Source: Owenia fusiformis
Taxonomy: Eukaryota; Annelida; Polychaeta; Sabellida; Oweniidae
DNA length: 64,000 nucleotides
Direction of reading: 5' to 3'
NCBI GenBank assembly: GCA_903813345.2
Contig: CAIIXF020000003.1
Span: 34,087,000-34,150,999 of the forward strand
Within the stretch, counting starts at the first letter, position 1, and each line of letters starts with the position of its first letter. The notes beneath the pieces were generated by a model. That model saw only the letters and a program-made list of their open reading frames with translations, had not been told where the DNA came from and did not search any database. A program made the position numbers and the translations under genes. Below are positions 26,301 to 37,900 of the stretch, piece by piece.

Positions 26301-26348
26301 TGAATTCGTTGTATTGATATTACTCAAATGCGTTATGTGGAACTCCAT
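17314..26348 (-). CDS. Rhodopsin-family GPCR, melatonin/Moody-like, paralogue 2 (5 coding exons, 357 aa)
   Basis: Coding exons on the minus strand: 26154-26348, 21782-21872, 21356-21476, 20743-21034 and 17314-17688. Lengths 195, 91, 121, 292 and 375 bp match paralogue 1 exactly, so the pair arose by tandem duplication with the introns kept. The protein opens MEFHITHLSNINTTNSS (glycosylation sites) followed by TM1 with GN. TM2 has SLAASD and TM3 ends in INRM. The second extracellular loop has LEYDPESMVC, TM6 has FIWTP, and TM7 has LDCICY followed by an FRMGYR helix 8. The short intracellular C-tail ends in a Cys-containing segment. The start ATG is the same as in paralogue 1 and lies just before the glycosylated N-terminus. 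All receptor landmarks are intact, so it looks functional. Intron 1 (about 4.3 kb) holds GGTCA-rich repeats and hairpin MITEs; intron 4 holds a ~1 kb palindrome. The ligand cannot be told from sequence. Confidence 0.86.
18150..19117. mobile_element. ~1 kb near-perfect palindrome
   Basis: CACGGGGTACCATCGAATAA at the left is inverted at the right end. The arms (about 18150-18621 and 18668-19117) match almost throughout around a ~45 bp AT-rich loop. GGAACGTAACCGGAGC occurs near the centre, tandemly in the left arm. The same 30-residue shadow frame appears on opposite strands in the two arms, which confirms the symmetry. It lies in intron 4 of GPCR paralogue 2. No transposase and no clear target duplication were seen. 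Confidence 0.85.
19118..20742. other. Rest of GPCR paralogue 2 intron 4, no gene seen
   Basis: AT-rich intronic sequence between the palindrome and exon 4. I see no repeat, RNA gene or domain that I can support. Confidence 0.5.
23130..24430. repeat. Diverged GGTCA-rich repeat block bounded by GGAGGCCCC
   Basis: Several diverged copies of a unit with GGTCAATTTGAAGCAA, TGACCTTTGACCTT and AGGTCACTGAAGGTCA phrases, related to the array at 9.2-11.0 kb. The block begins near GGAGGCCCCGTAGGC and ends near GGAGGCCCCTTGAAGGGCC, which look like element borders. It lies in intron 1 of GPCR paralogue 2. Confidence 0.65.
24436..24870. mobile_element. Nested hairpin MITEs
   Basis: A hairpin at about 24436-24578 pairs ATCCTATGATTTATGAGTGA with an inverted copy around a GAGCGAGCGTAGCGAG loop. 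It adjoins a second pair, TATTCCATAGTTAAAG near 24585 and CTAACTATGGAATAA near 24852. One element appears to have inserted next to or into the other. Confidence 0.55.
25777..25825. repeat. Short tandem repeat GTGACAACTTTGTAACAACTTT
   Basis: The phrase ACAACTTTGT(G)A recurs about four times. Intronic, in GPCR paralogue 2. Confidence 0.7.
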
Positions 26349-28200
26349 GGTTTCTTCTTTCTATTTTAATGCAATACGAGTTCTTTACAAGCAAATATCA
26401 AGTCTCTATTAATGATCCTAGACGAATTGTGGTTATAAAAAATAAGTCTACACTCTATCACCTGTTAAAGAAAAGCATCAGTCCATTCACAATTTTAGAA
26501 TGTTTAAAGCCCCCATATAAAGTTTAAACAACTTTTAAACAATGTTATCAAAGTGTGATATGTTTTTTCGAGGGCTTTTTATTCGTAAAATCGTGAATTT
26601 ATTCAAAACTAACTTTTAGAGGTCACACGTATCTTTCAATAATGGATAATGCATAGCATTCATTCTCACATGTTTTTGCCGAAAATATTTGAAAATCGTA
26701 TATAAGAAAATCATATATAAGCGAGAAATGAACTCATCAATGCATGAAAATGGTTCAGAGAAAATGCATTTCAAAATGTTAGTTCTCATAGAAACCAATG
26801 GTACAATAATATCTAAACCACATTCTTCCTTTTAACCTGGTTAGACAATCAACATTGGTTTATTCTTGAACTTGAGCATATTTAGAAAAGATTGACATTT
26901 TTCAATTTTTTCAAAACGTTTGCCACCTGCATGAGTCATAATGACATACATGTAACTAATGTTGCAAAATTTTTTTGATATGCTAAAACATATATTGAAA
27001 TGGCACATTAAATATGACATTTTATTATTGAAATAGTGTGTCCACTGCATGGGTGTTAAAAAGATGTTTTTTGCACTGTTATTTAAAAAAAATTATTATG
27101 TTTATTTTATCTATCAATTTCTGATGACATATACATATGTTCATACATTTTATATGATAAACATTTGTACACGTGTGTAATTAGGTGTTAAGTATAAAGT
27201 ATAAAGATGAATACACGTTATTTACATATTGCAATGCCTATGATACAAAAAAACAAAACTTTTCTGAAGAGGTAATTTAATAAGGTTTACAACAATACCA
27301 ACGATAGTGAAATCAGACAAGTAATTAAATTCACAGAGGGGGGGGGGGTGTCCGAATGACCCCCCTCTCGCGACTTAGTGTTACAAAAAAGGTTGCAGAC
27401 ATTAGGGTTAACTTTTGGGCAAGATATATCTGAGCGGGACGGCCCACCGGATTGGTATTGACACATAACAGAAGTTTCAAGGGTGGGATGAAAGGAAAGA
27501 GAAGTTCCCAAACTGATCTTACCCTTAGTTCAACACTGTTCCAACATGAACACAACACTTGTGCCACCCCTTCCAAAATCACACGATTACTAATAAATTC
27601 ATTCACCTGAATATGTATAGATGTCACTAAGGATACTACCTATCCTTAAATTACACTATACTAACCAATGTTACTTCGAATTCACTTTAAGGATTGGGCA
27701 AGAGGTTTTTGTCTGTTTCGATCATTTGTCATACATGCCATACCAATTGAAGCAGTATATCATTACAAAAATCCCAAATCCCTTTCCGAATAAAAATAGA
27801 ATAAAAAAGTAGAAAAAGTAAGAATAAAATAAAGTAGAATAAAACCCCATAAACAAAACAGAGACAGTAGAAATTCAAAACAAGATACTATTTATTTTAT
27901 CACCAGTAAACTTGACTATTTATATTCCCAAACTGCTGTTTATTGTCCTAACCAACCCATACACCAATGGAACCATAATCTTCATTAACTATCCGCGGGC
28001 GAGCGCGAGTGCAATGCATTGCATAATAAATAAAAAGCAGTTCATCCAAGCACACTTAAACCGCTAATAGAGGAATTTCTAAATAGCTTTGAAATCTCAC
28101 AAATTCTCGTTTTTTCATGGGATTTTAAGAGATTTGCACTTTTACCTATAATGACTTATTTTTATTTCTTTTTGAAAGCATATTTGAATTCAGTGAATAT
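26349..28200. other. Intergenic, upstream of GPCR paralogue 2
   Basis: AT-rich and likely to contain the promoter or 5' UTR of GPCR paralogue 2. A G10 run with a nearby GACCCCCCTCTC segment (27338-27370) is the only compositional oddity. No conserved domain was seen in the short open frames. Confidence 0.45.
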
Positions 28201-28239
28201 TTAACTCCAATACACTTTGATATACACAGTCATTAAAAT

Positions 28240-29008
28240 ATGGGGTCCTCGATCGCATTATATCATAATATGAATAAACAATCATGGCTCACGCACATCA
28301 ATGATGTACTTAAATATATTTACAATGGTACTTCACCAAACTATTTAAACTTAAAACCAAGAGAAATTAAGAAATTACTGGAAAATAGATACATACAATT
28401 TTGGGAAACTAAAATAAAATCAAATAATGGTAAATTGAGGTTTTATAAGGTAATAAAAGCAAAATGGAACAAGGAACCCTACTTGGATTTAATCAAAAAT
28501 GAAATAGACAGAAATAACTTGACAAAGCTAAGAATTAGCGCACATAAATTAGAAATCGAAACAGGTCGTTACACAAAACCAATTACCCCTATTGAAGAAA
28601 GAAAATGTTTAATGTGTAACAAGAAAACCGGTTCAGAATGCCACTTTCTATTAGAATGCAATAAGTTAAAAGATGTTCGGTCAAGTTACATAGATAAAAA
28701 TAAAAAAACACTGTCAAAATTTAGAAAACATGAATAACGTGGAACATAAATTAATGTTTCTATTTAATTCAGAGGGAATAATATTAAATATACTAGCAAA
28801 ATATATATCTAATATTTTTATAGAGAGAGAAAAAAACACGAAATGCATCCAATAAAATCTTGCAATGATCAAGCACCCTTTGATTAGTTAATATACTATA
28901 TAGATAATTAGTTAAGCTTTTTCATTTTTTTCTGTTTAAGCTGTACACTTTGCCCAAATGTGGGATACAAGTATAATAAAGCTCATAATAATAATAATAA
29001 TAATACCG
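28240..29008 (+). mobile_element. 5'-truncated LINE, ORF2 C-terminus with AAT tail
   Basis: 28240-28737 encodes 165 residues ending a non-LTR retrotransposon ORF2: LTKLRISAHKLEIETGRY, then a zinc-binding motif CLMCNKKTGSECHFLLEC. The frame shifts near the end; the following HKLMFLFNSEGIILNILAK segment continues in another frame to about 28853. After a short 3' region an ATAAAGCTCATAATAATAAT tail closes the element (28972-29008). There is no endonuclease or reverse transcriptase domain upstream, so this is a typical 5'-truncated dead insertion. The clade (CR1/L2-like versus Jockey-like) cannot be set from this piece. Confidence 0.8.
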
Positions 29009-29391
29009 ACGCACATTGTTAAGTTTTCCTGGGTGTAACTATCTGTGTGTAAGCTATCAACATTACGTACATCTTTTGTTTATGATATGAAATACATTGT
29101 ATTCTTAAATCTATTTTTATCCAAACTAAACTTAATAATAAATAATTGACATATTTTTGCAGACTTACAACTTGTACATGAAGGTTTTACCTGGGCTGTG
29201 ATTTAGGGTGTTTGCAGTTTTGAGCTTCCCTTCCTTAATGAAGCTTATACTAGATTATAATTCTGTTGCTATTCCTTGCCTGGTCTTCCTGATTAAATAT
29301 GCATGGTTTTCAATGATGCTTATCATACTCTTCTACTCTTATCATACATCTTCCATTTACGCCTTTTTACATCACAAAATCATGGTGTCGG

Positions 29392-29560
29392 ACTGTCGGT
29401 ATACAGCAATGGTTTTCGGTACAACACGCGCGCACGGATTTCGGTAAAACGCGCATCGGTATATCATGTTTATTGGTTTTCGGTACAATGCGCATCAGTA
29501 TATTGGTTTTCGGAACAATGCGCGTCGGTATTTTGGGTTTCGGTATAATGCGCGTCAGAG
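29392..29560. repeat. ~30-38 bp minisatellite, 5 units
   Basis: Units of the form GGTTTTCGGTACAATGCGCA followed by TCGGTATATT, repeated about five times with variation. CpG-rich compared with its surroundings. Confidence 0.75.
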
Positions 29561-29599
29561 GTGATCCCATTAATCATTTTAATAAACTTGGGGCAAATC

Positions 29600-31940
29600 T
29601 TCATTGGCGCAATGCTTAAATTCTTTAAAACCTTGGTTTATTCGCATGACAACCAATATTTTCATATTTAATCAAAATATTGAAGTCAATGGCAGTTTGG
29701 CCAAAGCAAATCAAAGTCAAATAAGGGTGACATCTATTATGTTAGCTTTATTCAGCTTTATCCAGCTATATAGAAACTATACTACTACGCTGTGGCAACC
29801 TTGGGCTGCTCGCGTGTGTCAACCGCACATTGAAAAAATTATGGCCCCCCAGGGATTATTGGCCCCTTTCTTAACCGCCCTTTCTGGCCCTTATTGTGTA
29901 TAAGATAATAAGGGAAAGAGGTCACCATATAAATCAATGAAGAGTAGGACCATAATTGATAGGACCTTCTACCCTTTTACCCCGGCTTGTTGTTGCTAGT
30001 GAACCACATGAGTTCGATCGCAACAATCCGTATTGTCTTTCAAAAGAATTGAGTGAGTGTTAGTGCGCTTGGATGAGCTTTTTTGTTCAAAACACATGAG
30101 CATGTAATGAACACTGTATGGCTTATTGTTCTTTTTAGTGATATCTTGGAGAAACCTCATAAAAACATAACGCAATTTACTAGCACCGCGGGCATACACA
30201 AATGCAACATTTGTTTGAAACTGGCCACGCGACCCCATCTGACAACCACAGTTCATTATCTTAGATAGGATAATACACTTTACAAGACCTCTCGAAATGT
30301 TGACGTCGATTGCAAAATATACCAGTGATAATGATAAAGATTGAAGAATGTCGAGCTCGTGTCATCACCACGAATGTACTAAATGTACTTTAATTAATAA
30401 GGTGCACTATCGGAATTGTATTCTGACAAACAATCATAATGTTTTTTGTAATTTATTAGTTTATCTTGGCTTAGACCTGTTATCCAACACATTCCAGTTT
30501 GACTTTTTCTTTACCTCTAAAAACGGTGGCTTATATATGTTTACCGGCAACGTGTCAGCAATTTAAGTGTACGATATGTGAGCGAACATAGCAAAGGTAG
30601 ATCACATTATAATACATCTTACCTTTTGTAAACAAAAACTTGTATATAATCTAACCCGGTCATACTCATCAAACGCCGACTTCTGTTTCAAAATCGAAAT
30701 AAGCGTCTTATTCTTAGACGTCTCCATACACTATAGAATACCTACGCCATGCCTTTTGCATTATGGCTTGCGAATTCCACCCAATTAAGAAAAATCTGCA
30801 TTTTAAACCATGACCACCATGTGATTTTACGTATTGGTACACTTGTCAATGTAATGACAGAATGGCCTTCTTTTTGGTTTACTTACGGCCAATATATTAT
30901 CCCACTTCAAACACTATATTATATTGAAGTAGTCTAGTTGTAAAATGAACAGTCTCATTAACCGTCAAACTGTTAAAATGTAATTAACACAATACGGCAT
31001 TTTGTTTTGACTATATTACACTTAAAACAATAATAGATTCGTGCTTTGTACTTCCACAAAGCAGATCAAAGTTTGCGCTGACCATACGTAGTGAGTCTAG
31101 TGACCCTGTTATATTTTCTCTTATCTCGAAAATTGTAAAACACTATATTTCAACATTCAAGTACTTTTAAGTCAACATTTAAATATCTAACATGTGTGAA
31201 AGCAAATTTCAGCCACTAGATTTACAACCTTGCTATATTGTTCTAAGTCCAAACCCGTTCGAATTCGTCATTGGCGAGAAGAGGGTCAATCAACCGGGCA
31301 TGCGATATAAGGATAAGACATATCCTCAATTCGCAGAATAAACGATCGGAAGTAGGACGTCAAACTGATGAATGAGCAAACGCCAAAACTGATATAAAGC
31401 TATTTAAGCAACACAAATCTTAATTGTTGATAAATTCGCACACCTGTTGGACCCATATAAAATAGGGAGAAAAGATTAACCGGTATGTATTCTAACTCTT
31501 TCAATTAAGATAATCATTGATCAATAAGTAAATCCGGAGTAACAAATTGAATGCCCACACCATTTACTTGAGAATATACAATATATTCAATACAATAAAA
31601 TAAAAAACAGTAATCTGCGATGGGCGGGGCCTCTCTCATCATTATCTTCAGGATTTAGGGATAATACTTGGCGCTCGTTACCATGGTCGCTGGGATCGGA
31701 CTAAGTTAAGCATGTTAAGGCTGATATTAGAAAAGCTCTTTAGACAAAGTTGTATTTCATTAAGCAAAATTAAGCGCTTGGAAATGACATAATATCAAAA
31801 TGACAAGCGTAGATAAATGTTCCTTTGGAACAAGTCACTTAAACTAATTAAAATTGCATTGATGAAGTGGTATTTAATTCCAAAATGTTAACTGATATGA
31901 TTTATAACTTAGGCTCTACAAGACCCTGCCTCTCAAATTA
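29600..31940. other. Intergenic between LINE fragment and transglutaminase 1
   Basis: I see no gene or clear repeat. The region just before 31951 may contain the promoter for the first transglutaminase exon, but no convincing TATA box or initiator could be identified. Confidence 0.4.
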
Positions 31941-31950
31941 GAAAACAAAC

Positions 31951-34900
31951 ATGACATCCGGATATTCATCGCCGGCTTTTGAACGGATAATGGCCGATTT
32001 GGGGAGAACACATGTTGGTAGGCGGCGCCAAGGACGCACAAATCCAACTCCTCCTACTCCAGTCTTGTACGGTCCCCGGAACAGTCCAAGATCAAACCGA
32101 GGGGGCAATTGGAATAGATGGCGCCCTGGAAGAAGAGTCGACTACTTTCCGTCCAGGTACATAAGTTCATTTATCCTATGCCAAGTAGAGTTTTAGGGAG
32201 ATAGTTGGTAAGATATATCCCATATCCTGATTTAGAGGTTTCCATATCCAGAACCTCCATTTAGGAAATAGATGTATTTTCTATGGACACCAAATACATC
32301 TCTGACGAAAGAAGAATGAAAAAGCCTAAGAGTCCCAACCTCCTTGTTTACATTTTCAAAAACGTAAAAAATGAGAAAAATTGTCATAACTTTTTAAAAC
32401 TTCCATTATCGAAACCAGTTTCACATTAAGGCGACGAATATTTTAGCGCTATATGAACGTACACGCTTAATGCCGTTCGTTATATCTGGAAATGAAAAAT
32501 TTCAACGTTTTAAAAACTCGATGCAAGAATACGGAATGGATCGAATTATGATTCGACTCATTCCGTATTAATAAGTGGACTAGCATCGAGTTTTTTAAAA
32601 TGTTTAACTCGTATAATTGATTATCAGTCGCCTGTAAGCGAAATCGGTTACAAACGTTGAAATTTCAAAACGTTATGACAACTTTTGTCATTTTTTCACG
32701 TTTTTTGCGAATGTAAACAACGGAGGTTGGAAACCTAAGCCTTTTTCATTCTTCTATTGTCAGAGATGTTTTTGGTGTCGATAGAAAAATAAAATGGTAT
32801 GATTTATTCCGTATTAATGTAAATAAACGACTAATACGTAATGATATAAACACTATCGTATTTACTATAGGCCCTTACGGCGGGTAAAATATTAAGGAAA
32901 AGTAATTTTAAAAAATGAATGTGTCCCAACACAATTGTGATCATGACGAGTCAGTAAGCTAGGATTAGACATTGCTTCTGAACCTCAGATATGCCAGTAA
33001 GGCTACATAAATCCATAAATCGAGATAAAAAGTAAGGCGTTTGCCCTTTTGCCCATTGACTAGTATGGTGACGTGAATTAGGACTGTTTTGCCTTTGTCG
33101 GACACGGCAACCGGAGCAGACTAGGAAGGTCTCGAAATATCTATTTAAAAACACATACGCTTATAATAAGGGGACACGACAACCTGACAAAATATTGACA
33201 ATAGCCTAAATTCTGATATTCAATAAAATAAATAAAATGAATGCACGGTTAAGCCTAATCCGTGTTTCGTCGAATTCCGTATTTTTTCAGAACGGAAACT
33301 TGTCTCGTCTTATATGGCGTTTGTATTTTTTATGAAATATATCTGGTTATAGAAAAGGACATGAAAATCAAACAAAACAGCTTCTGACATTCAATCAAAG
33401 TAAATGAATTAAATGAATTGAATGTACGTTTTGCTCAATAGTGCGTACATTTAACCACATTTCGTCGTTATATGCTACACCAGGTCGATATTTACCTCAA
33501 AAACAAAACGTACATAAGCGATTTATTTTGTGATGTTAATAAAGTGACAATGGAATATTTGCATGGGATATGGACAAGTGGCACGATTCGGCGAAGGCTG
33601 ACCAATATGCTTTGGTAAGTTACCAGTTGTATCATTCGTGTTACACCGTAAAGCATTTAACGCGGCGTATAGCCTTTTTATTTTTTTCGTGCCAGTCAGT
33701 AAATTTACGATTTCTCTGCAACCTGATGTCCAATCAAGATCATTCAAGTATCTGTGTGTTTCTGACACGTTTGGGCGTCCGGGAATAACAACGTCCACCC
33801 AAAATTTGCACGCAAAATTGACGTAATTCTTGACTGAATTCGGGAAGACAAAATTTGAGATTAACAAACAAAATTGCTTGTGAATACTATTTACAAAAGT
33901 GTTCCAGAGACTCTAATCTATTTGGCTAAGGTTTCATTTGAAGATACATTGCCTTATTAAGCAGGTAGAGGGGCATACAGAACACGGAAGCAAACATGTT
34001 ATTACATGTCACATAGGCCAGTGTTTTATATGGGGATTATATGTACTTTACTAATTTACATGAACGTAAATCATTTAATGAAATCTGCAGTCTTCCGGGT
34101 TTTATCTGGGTTTATATTGTCTTATTGGGGCTTTTCAGCTTTTCGTAGACGTTGTCATCATCGGATGCCCAAACACGTCAGGAACACATAGATACTCGAA
34201 TGATGTTGATTGGACATCAGGGTGCAGAGAAATCGTGATTTTACTGAGTGGCTTCACGAAAAAATAAGCAGCACTTTAGGCCACCTTAACACCTGAAAAA
34301 TTGTGCCTCTACGTTTCATCCCAGTAAATAAAGCCCATGGTATGAAATTCATGCCTGATATAGCAGCGATATTTGACCTTATATATTTACATATGTCCAG
34401 AATTGTTTTTAATTATGGCCGATCAATATTCTTTGGGCTGAATTATGCGTGTCATTAACAGGGGTAAAAAAATAGTAAAAACTAAATCACATTTTCACAA
34501 TTTGGAGTACATAATGCTACAGAAATGGAAATGAATTCTAATAATCATATGCTTTGGGATAGATTTGACATTATTTTCTAAAAAAATACAAACAAATTAA
34601 GTGATCAGTACATTAGCATTTCGAATTGTTTTTTCAATATTGGTGATGTAAATGGTATCAATGAATTTTAGATTATTTAGAATGAAATATGCTAAAATTT
34701 TGGTAGTTTTTTAAATAATGTGTCTTGATACGTTTTGAGATATGGACTGTCATCGACTATCAATTGCAACTATACCATCATCAACTATACTTAACATTTA
34801 ATTAACATCCAGTGAAGTGTATTGGTTCACTTAGCCCCACCATGAGTTTGGCAACAGAGACTTTTCATTGGACAGCATATCAATGTCAAACCAGCCAATG

Positions 34901-37900
34901 TATGAATCTTGATTTTGTTCCTTTATACAATCGTTTGGAATTTTGTGAAAATTTGATGATTTTTTTTAAAATTGGAGTTCAGCGTCTGTACAAATTGTTT
35001 CAATTTTGTAATAAAATCAATAATTACAGGTGCTGAAATATTCATCATACTTTGGTTATAGCTTCAATTATTGCATTCGCCCGTCTCACATTATTGCAGC
35101 CGTTTTGAATTTAATTTCAAAAAGCACGATTCTTCAAAATACACTACACTCTTGTGTAGTTTGAGAATGTCACACTGGTCTTGCATTCACATTAACTTTA
35201 TTTATTGCTTTTGAAGCTTATGCTGACATAGTTGAATAAGTCGTAAACTTGAGTTAATGTTAAGCTAATTATAATCTATTATTAACGTTTACAAAGGTCA
35301 CATATATTCAGCATATATCCCCAAATCAGGATATGTTGATCGAACCGTATAAAAAGTACCTTTGTAGCATATTATATAAGTCAATGCACACGATTTTGTA
35401 AACATCAAAATGGCAACTGCGAATGGTGCTAGGATAGGATTATATCGAGGAAGGTAAGATCGTCCACCTAAATCTATACCGGTGATAATAATTTCAACGT
35501 TCGGTAATGGTTTAGTGAACTGGATCTGTTGGTTTTGAACAAAAACTATCGAACACTTTATCGAGAATAAGTTGGCTATTTTTATTTGTATTGGAGTATT
35601 TCTTCCATTTGTTTCTAGTTTTCATTTGTAATGTATGCTTACATAATGGCACTTTGGGATTTGGGCGTTTGCTTACTTTTTGATCGATTGTGCTTTTAGC
35701 TATTTCTTATTGTCGTTTAGGCACTCTTTGTGCAAAACTGGAAGATGTAGACAATGTGGGGAAGGAGTGATTCTTGTTTGAAAAATAACACGCGACTCGA
35801 TTAATAATATTCAAGGAATAAATAAGGAATCAAATAATATCTTCTGTGAACAGCAATTTGGCTTTAGAAAAAATAGATCTACATATACGGCTATTACAAG
35901 CTTCTTAGAAACATTAATCCAATCAATTGTAAAGAAAGATCTTAATATTGCTATTTTCATCGACTTGTCTAAAGCATTTGATACGGTTAATCATGAAATA
36001 CTTCTTCAAAAATTATACTATTATGGAACCAGGGGAAATGCACATAAGTGGTTCATTGGCTATCTTACAAACCGAAACTCAAGAAGAAGAATATAATGAC
36101 AAGACTTCCAAAGTCAATACAGTCACCTGCGGGGTTCCACGGGGCTCGATCCTTGGACCTATTCTGTTTCTCATTTACATCAATGACATTGTTACGACAT
36201 CTTCTATATTTAAATTTGTTATATTTACTGATGATTCAAACCTTCTCTGCTCACATAAAAACCTAAGTACTCTTATTAATCATGTTAACTCTGAATTAGA
36301 GGTCCAGGAATATGCCAACTCAAACTATTAATCATCTAAAACATTACCGAAATTTTCTAAAAGCTTTAGCCAAATAAGTATATTTTTCTCAAGCCAAATT
36401 GATTATGACACAAAAGTTTCATTCCCCCAAAGAATCTGTAAGGCTGTGTGCCAAATTATTTTTGAAACAAAAACAGGTACTTAAAGAATATGCTTACAGT
36501 TACAATTGTTTTGTATGATATTTGTATGATGAAATTACCTTAAGTTGACAAACTATGTGGAAAATGTCTGTTTTAAAACATAGTGAAGTTAGGAATACAA
36601 GAGGTTGTGCAAGGAAGTCACTACTCTTTGGAATTTTTCTGTTCTAGAAGTCAGTCGCAAAGCTGAGACAAAATCAAGTTGAATTAATACACTGCATGAA
36701 GCACAGAACGTGAAAAATTAATATTTTCAACCTACGTCAATTTAAAATCACGCTGCCAAAGATATAGTCCAGATATGCAGTACTTGCAGCGCTCGGGAGT
36801 TTTTACGTGTATAAAAGTTTGCAAGTTAGAATGACATAACATTGCAAGATTTATTGTTTAATTTATAGAGTCCTCGAGCAACAAAACATGTCTGAGAAGG
36901 TGTATGCATTAAGAAGGACACTTGACCATTTAGTATATTACTTGAATATGCTCTTCAAAAAATACTAGCTTTGATCTTCTGAACCAATCAAAACGTTGAA
37001 ATTCAGCTAATAAAATGTGGAATGTGAATTATATTATTTGTACAAATTAGAAAACAATCGGCCAACTTGTTAAATTATTAAAAGAGTTGCAAATCAATTT
37101 CAAGAAATGTGAAACTTCATGCATATTCTGTTCTGAGCCAAGGTGGTTCCGCATGATGAGAAGTTTATGTAATTTTTATTGATTCTAATTATTAATGATT
37201 AATATTAATGAAGTTGTAGGAAAATTGTGATATGTAAGAGTGATATAATAACGAAAACCTTATAAATAAGTTTCCGAGTCCTGTAAACCATGATAGGTTT
37301 CTTATTCCTTATCTCGACAGAAAGCCCCAAGCGACACAAAACACATTTAAAGACGAAAAGTTGTAAAACATACCACAATAACCCAATCACCTAGATTGAG
37401 CAAAACCATTGAAAATCACATTTAGCAATGAAAGGATTTCCCCTTTGAGGGTATAAATGTCAGTAAATCAATAACTTCATAGAAATACAACGCAGAAAAC
37501 TACAGAGTCAATAATAGTCTTTCAATCGTAAGCACGAAATATTTATAGGTGCAATTTTCATAATCTTGGGTATAAACAAAACGTAGGATTAGTGCTCGTA
37601 TAGTCGCCCCAAGCAGAACACACGACAATTCTTGGAAATCACATCAGTATCTCAAAAAAGTACATGACGATAGTACACAGCAACCCGTTTTCATAAATGC
37701 ACATTAATAAGCAAGCATGTATAGGGAATATTCGTCATTCGACTTTAGACACAGGACCAACAACCAACCAAACCATTCCTCTCGCACGCCGTATACACCT
37801 TATGATTATCCCCTAGGTCGGCATGACTATAGGAACAGGAATAGGTAGGTGGGATAAACATGAATGACATAAAAATCACTTGTATTTGATAATATATAGG

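Noticed and set aside
31675-31730. 5S rRNA-like phrase (GGATCGGACTAAGTTAAGCA)
   Set aside because: Only about 25 bases resemble the 5S core; the rest of a 5S gene or of a 5S-derived SINE could not be matched.
33523-34275. 114-residue minus-strand frame with [18 protein letters not shown]
   Set aside because: Its distinctive part is repeated inverted at 34146-34275 on the plus strand with stops, so it belongs to an inverted repeat. No family recognised.
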